Shown one piece after another: positions 12,005 through 23,258 of a stretch of 64,000 nucleotides of DNA; positions within the stretch are counted from its first letter, which is position 1; each line of letters opens with the position of its first letter. The notes under the pieces are model-generated. The model saw only the letters and a list, made by a program, of their open reading frames with translations. It was not told the DNA's origin and did not search any database. A program made the translations under genes and the position numbers. The DNA comes from Fusarium oxysporum f. sp. lycopersici 4287 (taxonomy: Eukaryota > Ascomycota > Sordariomycetes > Hypocreales > Nectriaceae), in contig NC_030998.1 of assembly GCF_000149955.1 (NCBI RefSeq), positions 880,699 to 944,698 on the forward strand, read 5' to 3'.

Positions 12005-12560
12005 TTATGACAGCCTGAAGGTCTTAGAGTGTTCTACCCCTCTCCTGTAGTCTCCGATGTGGATGATCATTCGAGAAATGAGCTGATAGAGCCTCAGCTG
12101 GGTCGGTTTCTCGGAATTGTTGAGGGGGCTGGGGAAGTCTTGCTTTTTGTAATAACGAAGAAAATCATATTCCTGTTCGTCCCAATGAGTGGAATTAATT
12201 GAGCAAAATTGACCGCGTGGATTGTATGACAATTGACGTTTACGTTTTTGTCTTGGGTAACGTCTTGGGTCAAGGTCAGCGAGTTAGAGGAGAGCCATCG
12301 CGTCCTGGAGAAGACCTCCAGTTTTGTCAAGACTGGTAAGTTTCCTGAGCATCCCCCACACGACGATGTGGCGATCAACAGTATACTGTTGGAGCATGGT
12401 GGGAGATGCTCTGATAAGTGACCTGATGCAGGCTGGTGACCCAAGATCGATGAGGATTTGTGTTCGGATAGGTGCTGGTAGCCTCGAAAGGAAGTCCACC
12501 CTGAGTTGTGGGTGCAGGAAGAGAGATGCGATGGTTATCGAAGAAAGATTTAAGTGTGTT
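12005..12560 (-). pseudogene. Relic of an F-box-like fungal gene
   Basis: On the minus strand a stretch near 12500-12320 reads RLPAPIRTQILIDL, then SPACIRSLIRASPTMLQQY and LLQDAMALL. This resembles the N-terminal F-box-like segment of a large family of uncharacterised Fusarium-type proteins (LP.E.R..IL, a Leu-rich helix, then an IRASP block). It then stops, and apparent continuations lie in two other frames (NVNVNCHTIHAVNFAQ, then PTQLRLYQLISRM). The frame changes are not bridged by convincing introns. I read it as a decayed gene; assignment to the F-box-like family is by pattern only. Confidence 0.35.
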
Positions 12561-13323
12561 AAAAAAAAGTAGGATAATGTAAATAGTGAGTTACTAGTAT
12601 AGCAAGAAATTTTGTAGGCGAGCCCTAATTGTTTGGAATAAAGTTCGCCTCGCGCAATCTTCCCTCTCACGGTAGGGTTCTCTGTGAACTTAATACTTTG
12701 CATGTGATGACGCTCCTCAGCGCAGCCCTCAGTAACTCTAATATGTAATGGCGCTTCATGATTCATCTGTATTCGCAGTGGAACGATCAGGTGGGGTTTT
12801 GTCAAATCGCAGAAAGGGTCAACACCAAGGCATCGCAATTATTCCGTCGTAAGTTTCTAAGCTAAGGTTATGTAAATCATATAAATATCGTAGCGGCACC
12901 GGTCAAGGCAACCCCTCAAGCTGCTATACTCGTGACGCTGAAAAAGAAAATTAAAGGCCGCCAGCGTTGTATCGATTGGACCATGGAAACGGCTCCGATC
13001 AATTGTTGGTCAGACTTCCTATCTGATCTAGGTTTTCCTCATATCAGAATTTTATGCTGTAGCGATTGGTCAAGCATTTCGGTATAATGTCTAAGTTGTG
13101 AGCCAGATGTGTTACATGCAGTTGAGACTTGTGGCTGAGAGCTTATATCACCACAGAGAACTCGACTCCTCCTTTCGAACGTTTCCCCTCACAGTAAGAC
13201 CAATTCATAGATCTTATAAAAACACCTGTCTTGACGGGATAACGGACCCCTCGTTGTTCAATTCCATTCCTTTCACTGACTACTCACGTCTTCTTGTCTT
13301 GCTCCTAAACGCTGCTCTTCAGC
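12561..13323. other. Upstream region of the GH7-like gene, nothing else recognised
   Basis: No domain-bearing frame. A TATA-like box lies near the 3' end, with a CT-rich leader before the ATG at 13324. Confidence 0.5.
13215..13220 (+). promoter_or_regulatory. TATA-like box of the GH7-like gene
   Basis: TATAAA, continuing into further A residues, lies about 105 bases upstream of the ATG at 13324. Placement fits a core promoter; no functional evidence. Confidence 0.4.
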
Positions 13324-14776
13324 ATGAACCGCGCTATCCTCCTTGGCGCGTCGTTGTTCGCTTCAGTGTATGCGCAATGGCCATGTGGCAATATAGAGGA
13401 GAAACATCCACCTCTCACCTGGTATCACTGTGATCAAAAGCCTTGCCAGAAGTTCTACGGTGCCGTCGTTCTGGACTCCACGCTACGTGAAACAAATTGC
13501 TGCGCCGGTAGCTTCAACATCAAGGATTTACACAGAACAGACTGCAAAAAGAAGGACAAAGACACCTGCCCCGTGGATTGCTGTATCGAGGGCGCTGACT
13601 ACCAAGCTCATGGCATATCGACCGACGACACTAGCCTGACACTGGACCTTGGCGCCAGCGCCCCTCATACTCCGAAAGATCTGATTCGGGTGTTTACTTT
13701 GAAGGAGGACGAGCGTTACCTGGCACCTCGTTTGATCGACCAACGCGATTCAGAGTATACTTTCGATCTGGAGATTCGAAACGTCCCCCCAGGTTACAAG
13801 GCCAGAGTGTCACTTAATTGGATGTGGCCAGATGGCGGTAAATCGGAGGCAAAGGGCGACAAAGCCGGTGCCAGGTACGGAACCGGGTATTGCGATGCTA
13901 CATGCAACCTAGGCCAAAGGTTCGTCGAGGGAAGAGCCAATTACGATGGATGGGTTCCTTCAAAGCACGACCCAAAGTTGGGCAAAGGGCGTCTCGGTGC
14001 ATGCTGCGCCTCTTTTGTGCTATGGGAGGGAAACATAGAGTCTACGGATTTCAGCTTTAGTCCATGCCTTCCCCCGTGGTATCATACATGCAAGGATGAA
14101 AAGTGCTCAACAAGGTGTTTCGCGTTCGGTTGCAGCTGGAACCCTAATGGGAACCGCCAGAAACCGTTCTTCGGTCCTGGGCCAACCAACACTATCGACT
14201 CGACAAAGAAGTTCAGCGTTGTGAACCAGTGGTTCGCACAGCAGACACCAAGAGTAATTGCTATCCTGAAAACTAGGGCCACGTACTATATCCAAGATGG
14301 GAAGCTTTACCGCAGCGCACCATCTGACTACAGACCCAACGGTGCGCTGTTTAATACCATGAATAAAGGTTTCTGTAAAAAGATGGCTTCGGATTTCAAG
14401 TGGGGCAAGCGGTGGAGAAGAGCTGGTACATGGTGGCAGCGAGGTCGCGGCAACCAATACATGATGGTGCCTGTCTTCAGTTTATTCCGAGATGTCAGTG
14501 TTTTCTTCCAAGCTATACTGTGGACAAGACTAACCCTCTGAGTAGCGAGAGTATGACAAGATCTATCGTTTGGAGAATGATGGGAAAGAATTTGACGACC
14601 TACCTCGCAACGCATCTGTGACTTTCTCCAACTTCAGGATCGGCACGATTAACCAGACTTTTGTTGATATGCTTGACCCAGAACTGCGGCCAAAGGACTT
14701 GCCTCATCGGCGTGGTATCACATTTCACGAAAAGGATCAACCGAAGCCTACAGGTTGGGGAGAAGACCAGCTTTGA
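13324..14776 (+). CDS. GH7-fold secreted protein, predicted catalytically dead
   Basis: Model: exons 13324-14493 and 14546-14776 (466 residues). The 52-bp intron has a GTCAGT donor and a CTAAC branch point and rescues an apparent frame change. A signal peptide (1-17) is cleaved before Gln18, as in GH7 cellobiohydrolases. GH7 landmarks follow in order: HPPLTWYHC, the Cys-rich CPVDCCIEGADY, AGARYGTGYCDATC, GWVPS, GACCASFVLWEGN, and a late ASVTFSNFRIG. In active enzymes the last-but-one block reads E-x-D-x-x-E; here the nucleophile Glu is Ser230, the assisting Asp is Val232, and only the acid/base Glu235 remains. There is no cellulose-binding module. Length is normal for the core. Likely a non-hydrolytic binding or structural derivative; function unknown. 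Confidence 0.88.
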
Positions 14777-15430
14777 AGCACGCAACAGTGTTGGTGTTGT
14801 GCCTCAAGTTACACCCTTACCTCTATCGCAATTGCGATTTAATGGAAGAACACCAAAGGCCAAAGTTCATTCTGTTACATGATGACAGGCTTTTGTTTCT
14901 GATAGTCAATATGAACAATCTCTCTACTCAGTACTTGGATCCAAGTGACCTATCGCTCTGATGTTCCAAGGCAGATCATTTAACCGAATGCCGAATATTG
15001 TTACCGTGCTATTTATTGTTGTCCACCGATGTCGCCCAAAGAAGCAGGAATAAGCACTCCGCCAAGTTCACTAACAAGGAAGAGTTCTGACCTCTAAAGC
15101 GCCAACAAATGACAAACAGGTCCGAAATACTGGTATTCCGGAGTGCGGGGAATGCTAGTCCAGAAAACGGCCCTTCAACCCAAGAAGGCATTAGCTTCAT
15201 GGGTCAATCCCTGGGGTTTGCGGGGATTCCTTGACATGACGCTTCCGATTTCCTTCCTTGACCGCACAAACCATGACTAGACGCTATCAACAAGGCAAAG
15301 TTTGGCTAAATGTCGGTTGGCCGATGCCTATCCAAGTAACAAACTTCTACATCATGGAGTACAAAAACGCCAGACCTAGCCTCACGTCCGTAGCATGCTG
15401 TAGGCCAAGGACTCGCTGCATAACATCAAC
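14777..15430. other. Intergenic, nothing recognised
   Basis: 650 bases between two co-directional secreted-protein genes. No additional gene, repeat or RNA was recognised. Confidence 0.55.
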
Positions 15431-17019
15431 ATGGCGCTGTTCTTCACCCATCTTCTGTCTGTAGTTCTCTGGCTGCAGTCATGCTTTGTCCTCGCTGTGC
15501 CACAGCAACATGGCTCGGCTGACTTGAGCACCCTTCCGAAGGTGTCTCGGGTGAGAACATTCATTCTTACCGATATCCTCAATGAACCCGATGACTCAAT
15601 GTCAATGGTCCGGTATCTGCTGTACTCAAACGAATTCGACACCCGAGGCCTCGTCGCCGTTACTTCTTGGTCCTTACGAAATGACACCCATCCCAGTGAA
15701 ATCAAGAAGATCATCAAGGCCTATGCTAAGGTTGTTGATAAGCTGAACCAGCATGTTCACCCCGACAATCAATATCCGAAACCCGAGGAGCTATTGAAGC
15801 AAATTTCATCCGGGCCTCGCGTGAGTTTCCCGGCAGTCTAAATAGTCTCGCAAGCTAATCCCATCAGTCATATGGACGAGCGGCCCTCAAGGAGCCCATC
15901 AGCGACGGCGCCAAACTCCTCGTAAAGCGTCTTCAAGAGTCCAAAGAACCACTCCATGTTAGTCTTTGGGGCGGAGCCAACACTTTAGCTCAAGCGCTGC
16001 AGCACATTGAAAAGACAAAGAGCAGGGAAGAAGCTGTCGACCTTCGATCTCGACTAAGGGTTTACTCCATCTCGGACCAGGATGATACCGGCGCTTACAT
16101 TCGCGTCAAATGGCCAGATGTCTTCTTCATCGCCAATGTACACGGTTACCGCGAATATCGACTTGGGACATGGACTGGTATATCTACTGCCGACAATGGC
16201 GCAGCCAACACAACAAAAGTGACAGACGGTTGGCTTACCCCCAACATTCGTCTGGGTCCTCTTGGAGCGGAGTACCCTAAGATTATTTACACAATGGAGG
16301 GAGATAGTCCCAGCTTTATTTGGAACATCCAGAATGGTCTGAACGTCCCTGGTCGACCAGAATATGGAGGCTGGGGAGGTCGATATACTCGTGTCACGGA
16401 AGACACTGACATTAACGAGTATGGCACATCCGGGGATGCTTTGATCAACACCAAGGGTCAAAGTTGGTTTAGTCCTTATGCTACTATCTGGCGCTGGCGC
16501 GATGCGTACCAAGACGACTTTGCTGCTCGTATGCAGTGGACTCTGGTCGATAGTTTTGAAGAGGGCGCTCACCCGCCGAGCATCAACGTCAACGGATCCA
16601 TGGGCAGTGAGCCCCTGCGATTCAAGGTTGGCCTAAGGGACGCCATTTTCTTGGATGCCAGCAATACCGTTGATACCGATAGTCAAGACGACTCATCTGG
16701 GCTTGACTTCGAGTGGTACTCTTATGCGGAGTGTGCATCGCCAATGCTGACCAGTCTTGCGGCGAACTTCTTCTCCGTTGATGCACTGTCGCCGCCAGCT
16801 GGAACAAACGGCACACTCGCTGTGAATGAAGCAGGTTTCAGTAACGTGGTATTGGGGCCAAAGGTCAGGATATCGACAAACTTGACTAGTTGGGAAGAGG
16901 AGCAGCCCAGTTCGGTCGATAAGGAATGGCATGTTATCCTTCAGGTTACCAACAACAAAGGCTCATATCCGATCCGAAGGTATCGACGCGTCATCCTGGA
17001 GCTCCCAGACTCGAAGTAG
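15431..17019 (+). CDS. Secreted Sde182/DUF1593 cellulose-binding-type protein
   Basis: Model: exons 15431-15820 and 15868-17019 (513 residues) around a 47-bp intron with a GTGAGT donor and a GCTAATC branch region. A signal peptide (about 1-22) precedes a nucleoside-hydrolase-like domain starting at RTFILTDILNEPDDSMSMVR, with RYLLYSNEFDTRGLVA, LHVSLWGGANTLAQAL and VYSISDQDDTGAYIR; these are the landmarks of PF07632 (cellulose-binding protein Sde182). The C-terminal ~150 residues form a separate beta-rich domain. The DxxxEPDD motif resembles the metal site of inosine-uridine hydrolases. Secreted; substrate unknown. It sits 650 bp downstream of the GH7-like gene on the same strand, so a shared polysaccharide context is plausible. 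Confidence 0.9.
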
Positions 17020-17091
17020 ACAGAATGTATCTAAGTATCATATCATAATCGTTTATCTTCATCTTCGCCTTTACATCTATTAGTTCGTTCA

Positions 17092-19440
17092 TCAAACGGT
17101 CGGCTGATTATCCTTCTTTTCCTCCAACTGGCCAAATTCACCATCTTCCTTCCAGCGGACTTCTAACTTTCTTCCAGCCTCTTGTAATCTTTCAGTGGCA
17201 GTAGCTTGTTTCAGACATAACCGCAAGTCTTCATCCGGCGCACATGCCAAAGTCGCCAGTATGCTATCTTTCAGTGCCGGCTTCTTCAACTTCTCCGTCT
17301 CCCACATACACAGAACCGCAAACATCATTCCGGCTATGAGACTTGCACCAGGAAACCATAAGTAATTCTATCGCAAACGTGTCACGACTACCATGCTTGT
17401 GGCATTTCCGACCATCGGGCTTACCTCTAGCTCTCGATCTCCTATCCACTTCGTCAAACTGAGAGCGACGTTGTCCAACGTTGCAGGTATGTCGCTTGAT
17501 CGCCCAAGCCCAGACGGGAAACCAACAGTGGACTGATTCATTCCTAATGCTGGGTATAACAGCTTTTTGGAAATTCCATCAACGTAGTTCCCTATAGGGA
17601 GACTTGAGATCGCGGATTCCACCGAAGCCGTCACTCAAGACATTTTGTAGTGCTACAATGGTGGTTTGTGTAATGTTGAAGTACTATTTCCGTAAAGCGG
17701 AGGCTTGTCGCTTGTAGTCCCGGTCTGGAATCTTAATCTGGAGATCGGATAGGTCCACTAACAAAATGCCCATGTCGAGACTATGGTTCGTGTACTTAAT
17801 GAAAGCCTTAAAAATTCTTATCATCGTTTGTGTAAGACCCTGGCTCTCTGTCCGTCCACGAAGACGCCACAGTTCCTTGTAAGACTCCTTGAGAGAGTAC
17901 ATCGTGATACTCGTTCACGCAGAGTGATAGTGCACATTCTAGGGCACCAACTTTCGTGTCTTCCCAAGGAGTCTTGTCATCTAGCCAAGTCTCATTTGAA
18001 ACTAAATACTGTATAGCCATGACAATGGTGCTGAGATTGCCAAACGTCAGGGTCTTCCCTGGATTGGTTGTAACCCGAGCAGATAGACAAGTATCAGGAC
18101 ATTGTTGGGACATTGTTGGGACAAGTCTCGGCACTGACGACTTCCATTGTAGATTGAAATGCTAATATTCAGCTCTGGAATCTCATGTTTGAGGAAAGTG
18201 AAATTCCGGCCGTTTGCCCAATCAAAGTATGGACTGGGGTTGCTCACATCAGGCAGGGTTTCCCCGTGCCCCCAACACCCACGACTGATCATATGGTCCT
18301 GTAGCTTAAATACCTGAGGGGAGTTTCACGGGTCCAGATGACTTGGTAACATATCCTGATATGTCGCGACACTTGGAACAGACAGCGATGGAAGTGAAAT
18401 TGGCCCAGGTACAGTTCCCTGTTGCACAGGCGAATGCTGGCTTCAGGTTTTGCCGTGCTGTGAAGGGTAAAAACCCATTCCACATGGCCGCTTTCATACC
18501 CATATCTTCCTGGATGTTACTTGAGGTGCGATAGACTGAGAAGTTCATAGGCGTATTGTTAGGTCCTGGGAATTGAACGAGACCTACTCCGGCAAAAGCC
18601 CCGGTCCACGATGCGCCATCTAAACGAGTTGATCGGCCGATTGTAGGAACATTGCCATGGGTTTCAAGAGAACCATTACTGGACTGTACTACCTTGTTAT
18701 ACTCTCGGTGGTCTAAAATGACTTCCTTATCTGTTATAACTAAGACAGCTTGGGTAAAGGGTTCGAAAGTCAGAAGGGCAATAGCAGTCAGAGCACCGAT
18801 CGCTATCCAGCGTCTGGCGGTTCACTTAGTGGTAGAGTCAATTACTGGAAAGAAACCACTTACGGTCGACGCACGCAAGATTGCAGCAGACGCAGGCTTC
18901 CCCAAGCTACTCGACTAGCAGTATCGAAACGATCAAAGTCCACCAGTGGCTGTGCAGATCGACTCAGCCAGTTCCATTTGCCCTGGGACACATGCTGATA
19001 GCAAATGCCAGGCAAGCTCTTGATGTTCCAGCCAAGATGGAGACAGCTGTGTTGAGGGAGATATGAGTTTTGGTCCATTTGCATATCGGCTCCCCAGCTG
19101 ACTGGTACAGAAGATAGATCATTAGTCCGAAGGCTATCAGACTGAGAGCCAATGCTGTGATCTCGAGTCCCCATTGGGTTAAGAACTGTAACCATTTACT
19201 GGTACTTTTGCTTTGTTTCTTGGATGTTGTGTCGGGCTTCTCAGTTGGTCCAAGGGGAGAAGATGCCGATGAAGTTGGTTGGGTGTCCAGCAGCGGCTGC
19301 AAGGTAGCCACAGAAACGTTGGCACTGGTAGTTACTGGTCTTTCGTCCATTTTTCTCGGCAGGCACTGGGGGGCGCAAACACCGCCAACCTGTTGTGGCT
19401 TGCTGACTGCAGCGTCGGGGGATACAAGCTGGTAGGACAT
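17092..19440 (-). pseudogene. DUF3176 membrane protein, multiply disrupted
   Basis: Read on the minus strand from an ATG at 19440, this has the order of a DUF3176 (PF11374) protein: a Ser/Thr-rich tail, a first membrane helix in EITALALSLIAFGLMIYLL, the SLNTAVSIL block, KWNWLSRSAQPLVDFDRFDTAS, the helix WIAIGALTAIALLTFEPFTQA, a long extracellular part with CATGNCTW and ECALSLCVNEY, and a last helix near FPGASLIAGMMFAV. The frame is broken at about 18990 (frameshift), about 18310 (TAA), 18101-18122 (11-bp tandem duplication), 17810-17814 (extra base in an A run), 17684-17686 (TAG), about 17620 (frameshift) and 17368-17370 (TAG). No intron bridges these. The family's function is unknown; this copy should give no full-length protein. 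Confidence 0.85.
18101..18122. repeat. 11-bp tandem duplication inside the DUF3176 pseudogene
   Basis: The 11-mer attgttgggac occurs twice head to tail (18101-18111 and 18112-18122). A net gain of 11 bases shifts the frame, and the two flanking coding stretches fall into one frame if only one copy is counted. It is therefore a datable lesion rather than an ancestral repeat. Confidence 0.85.
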
Positions 19441-20665
19441 GACCACTCAGCGAATCCCCATCTTTAGTGGGGAGTGCATTTCATAATAGATGCCTATCGC
19501 GCACTGAGACCTTGCTACCCATATCTTTTTGTAGAAGTCCTCCCTATTATTGGTATTCTTCCACTGCATAAATCCGCTTGGCATCGGGGCTGAGGAGGCA
19601 GTTCTTGGGGTTGCACAAGGCTCTGCCTGAGAGTTGCAAAAAGGGGAACCTCAGCGAGATATTTTACGAGGTGCCTTTTGACTGCTGCAATATGAGGGGT
19701 TAGCAATGATTACCGTTTCAGCTCTGCCTACTTTGGGGCTCTTTGCCCTGAGACATTTGTAGCGCTGCCTGATCACTTTGCATCTGTTTTAAGAATTGAA
19801 TAACCGTGGTTGAGATACTTTAGATATTTTAAAGATATGTAGTGTTTCTTATCCTACTTTACGTATTGTAATGGAGATATCTAATTCTCACGAGCCTCTT
19901 CTAGAGCAGGCCCAGTTGTGATTTTGATCCCGCCTCTGCGACCGCTCTAAAGCCCGGCTCTCCAACAACTTGTCAGACAGGGACTGGGCATGTTTTCGAT
20001 ACATGTTGATGAATTGCTTCTGGTTTGAATGCGGCACTGCACTGAATGACGCCGGAGTCACATCCTGGTGATTTATATTTTTCCGCATCCAATTCATTTT
20101 CCTTACCCTGAGTGGCCTGGCCAAGCACTATCTATTGCTTGTGAAGAACTAGGGGAAGAAAATCAACGGTGTCTTTCTCAATACCTTGCATTATCCAGTA
20201 AGGGATCTTTGTTTTTAGACGTATCCATGTCCTGGCCGACTTCAGCTAAGTACAGCGAACAAGCAGCCTGATCCAGGCGGCCCAGTCACATAAAAAGCTC
20301 GATAGTAACTCAATAAAGCTGAAGCTGAGGCGTCTCTTGATAGATATGCAAGAAAGTATCAGTGCCCCTAGGTCGTCTGCTTCGACAGCAAACACCCCCT
20401 CTTTCTTCGATCTCGGGCCTAAATCAACGACTAAGATTGTCATTGGCTTCTGGATTTTACCAAGACAAACAAGCCGCTGAACTTGTGCTACAGTCTATAT
20501 CGAGTGCTGGCTCAGCGCTGGAAGAGAGTGCAGGGCATACTCGGCGGGTGATAATTTGAGCATCACGAGGAAGCTACAAGAGCAAAGTCAGAAGAGTATC
20601 CTAAGATCCGAGGCAACAAATCGTAGCAATATCCAAGTTCTGTGTTTTTTGCCTTCTACTAAAAT
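19441..20665. other. 1.2-kb intergenic stretch at the cluster edge
   Basis: No recognisable gene. A minus-strand frame at 19888-20124 rich in Arg, Gln and Asn is not supported by any motif. This stretch separates the decayed DUF3176 gene from the first cluster gene. Confidence 0.5.
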
Positions 20666-22457
20666 CTATGATCTCCGCTTGACCTCCAATTGGACTCCCG
20701 GATCGGCGAACAGCTCAAAGCCAAATGGCATCAGCTTCGGTTTATATCCCTCAGCTAGCCGCACATCATAGTCTAGTAAGATGGTAGCAATAGCTGTCTT
20801 CACCTCGGCGATAGCAAAAAATCGCCCTGGGCAAATAGGTTTACCAATACCAAACACGAAATGATCCTCACTCGTGGAAGTAGCCGAGCTAGCATAGATC
20901 CACTTCCCACCCTGCGCACGAAGCTTCACATAGCGGTATGCATCGAAGGTGTCTGGGTTATCATATACCTCGGGGTTCCGGAGCTGCGACATGTAGATTG
21001 AGATAGCTGTCCCTTTGGGTAGGTACTGGCCGTTAGGTAGGGTGACCGGCGATAGGACCTGACGGTCGAGATTGACTATAATATGTTAATGCGTTGATCT
21101 ATAATGCTGGGGCGGGCGTCTTATCGACCTACCTATAACTGCAGAGTTCAATCTCTGTGTCTCCTTGATGACGCTATCGAGCAAGCGCATATTGGTCAGC
21201 GCAGCAGGAGACCATCCATGCTCGGCAACCACGGCTTCCACCTCCTCTCGGAGGGGAGCAACCAGGTCGTGGGCGCATATCTCAATGATCGTCTGCTTCA
21301 ATAGCTCCGAGGTAGTCACCACAGCAGCCATAGACATTCCAAGCTGGGCGGCGACAGGATCATAGCTCTTACCGCCCGCAATCTCGCCAAACCAGCTAAT
21401 GGAATCGTCGTGCTCTTTGTCTTCGGCCGCCCTCTTAGCGAGGTTCTTGTGCAAGACTTCGCGGGCGCGCTGGACTTCTGCTCTGCAACTCTTGCAAGCC
21501 GGGAGGAACCATTGTACAATAGGTCTCAGCAATCGCGGCCATGCTCGCAACGCGCGAGCCGCAAGGAACACGGTCATACCGTAGTTAGTACTGACCTGCT
21601 GCCATGTCTCGTCGCGCGACAGCTCCTCGCCAACAAATACCGACGCGGACATCCGGCTGATAAGGCTGACACCATCCTTGGCCCAGTCGACTGCTTTCCA
21701 ATCTAGCTTGGCCATTAGTTGATGCGCACGGATCACAGGACGGGTAGATGCTGAATATATGCCACACGTACCGTCACTTTGTTCGGGCCAAGCTGCCAGT
21801 AAGTCTTTTCGCACATTATTGTGTAGCTTGCTAACATCTAGAAAGCCTCGAGTCAGCATGATTACATCAATGCGAAGGGAAATGGTCGGGCTCACGAGGG
21901 TTTTGAACGAGCTTCTTCTTGATAACGTTGGCCAAAAGTTTAGACGGGTCCGATATGGCTGCCGTGCCATCAAATCCAGGATAACCTGCAAAGAAATCCT
22001 ATACAAGCAGTTCAGTCAATGTTCAATGGAGCGGCCTAGAAGGCAAGCGTCCGTACCTTGGACACCAGCGGTTGGTGATCAAGATGGGGACCATGGCGTC
22101 TCATCCACTCGAAATGGTCGGCAGGGAGGACTATTCTATCTCCCAGGAGTGTGATCATGCGGAAAGGCTTATTAAACTGGTTTCTTTTTGTCAGCACTCC
22201 TTTTCTCCATTAACCATGGAAGAAGAGCTTTCGCGCACCTTGGCAAACCCCTGTTTGATGAGGCCATCAGCATTAGTGATAAAGGCCATATGAGCCTTGC
22301 TCAAGAACCAGTCGTTAGGATATTTGTTGATAACAGGGATACTGTCTTTCGGCGCGATCAGCATCAGAAGCACGAATGCGACGACGGCGACAAGCACAGC
22401 TCCTCCCAAAGGATACTGTCCCGCAAGTAGCGGGGTGATGTATTTGCTGAGATCCAT
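20666..22457 (-). CDS. Cytochrome P450 A of the cluster (ent-kaurene-oxidase-like class)
   Basis: Model on the minus strand: exons 22239-22457, 22057-22176, 21896-21998, 21772-21837, 21133-21702 and 20666-21075; all phases close, giving 495 residues. An N-terminal membrane anchor (LGGAVLVAVVAFVLLMLI) precedes SIPVINKYPND. The K-helix ETQR lies in VIKETQRLNS, and the haem block is FGIGKPICPGRFF with ligand Cys441. The ...FGxGKxxCPGR form and overall layout resemble fungal P450s of terpenoid pathways such as ent-kaurene oxidase. It should sit in the ER and hydroxylate or oxidise a pathway intermediate; the substrate is inferred from the neighbouring terpene synthase. A 79-bp intron lies in the 5' leader. 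The gene is intact. Confidence 0.92.
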
Positions 22458-22460
22458 TGC

Positions 22461-22539
22461 CTGCAGGATCATGAAGAGTTTTAGCAAGTCGATATGATTA
22501 TGAGAATTCCTCCGTCAAGGGAGATTTGTGACTACTCAC
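22461..22539 (-). other. 5' leader intron of P450 A
   Basis: Minus strand: a GTGAGT donor at 22539 and a CTGCAG acceptor ending at 22461, with a TGCTAAAAC branch-like sequence. The acceptor is three bases before the chosen ATG at 22457. Splicing would remove an upstream in-frame ATG, which supports the downstream start. Confidence 0.6.
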
Positions 22540-23258
22540 CTTTGATTGATCAAGGCAAAGAAAGAAAGACCTTTTGGACAATGTAACAAAGACAGTGAGT
22601 TGTGAAACTCGACGAGATGTGTGAAAAGATGTTAAATACGTCCTAAATCTTGTGACTGGGAACATGCCGTTAGTCATCCCAAGTCCTGCTCTAAAATGAA
22701 CCACCTCCGACCGGAAACTGTCCCAATCTTTTGGGGCTGTGAGGGCTCGGAGCTAGGCCTTGCAAGGATGGCAATCCCGCTGACAGGTTCCGCAACTCCC
22801 CACTGGACCATTGCCCAGTTAGGCAACTGGCTCGGGTAATGTGTGCGCTAGGAGAATTTCCCTTTGGAGACGAACTGGATATGGACATGTCGCTTACACC
22901 GGACGTGGAATCAACTCTCTCGGTTGCGAAGTCCTACGAGTACCCGGGGGCTTTTCTCTCCCAGCATCTATTCCAGCGACGGGTGTGGTCCATCCTCAAT
23001 GTGCACTTGTTTGTTGGTAGCACAAACAGCGCTGATTGCAGGGCACGGCAGAGCGTCATCATGGTAATGGATTTTCTAGCCGTAGATGGAAAAAGTGTAA
23101 TCAACACCAAAAATGCGCTTTGAGCAAGCAAAATAAAAGAAAATAACATAAGACAAAATAGTACTATAGCAGAACATCATTGAGATTTACAAAGCACTAT
23201 CTCCAAGGGACCAGACCATCCTATCTATGCATTCCCTCCCATCTTTCCTTTCCTTTCC
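22540..23258. other. Promoter of P450 A and 3' end of the synthetase gene
   Basis: 700 bases with no recognised gene; the part next to 23259 is pyrimidine-rich, as expected of the A-T-acyltransferase 3' region. Confidence 0.5.

Noticed and set aside
14494..14545. Apparent frameshift in the GH7-like gene
   Set aside because: It resolves as a 52-bp intron with GTCAGT donor and CTAAC branch point that joins FSLFRD to REYDKIY and restores the GH7 C-terminal block.
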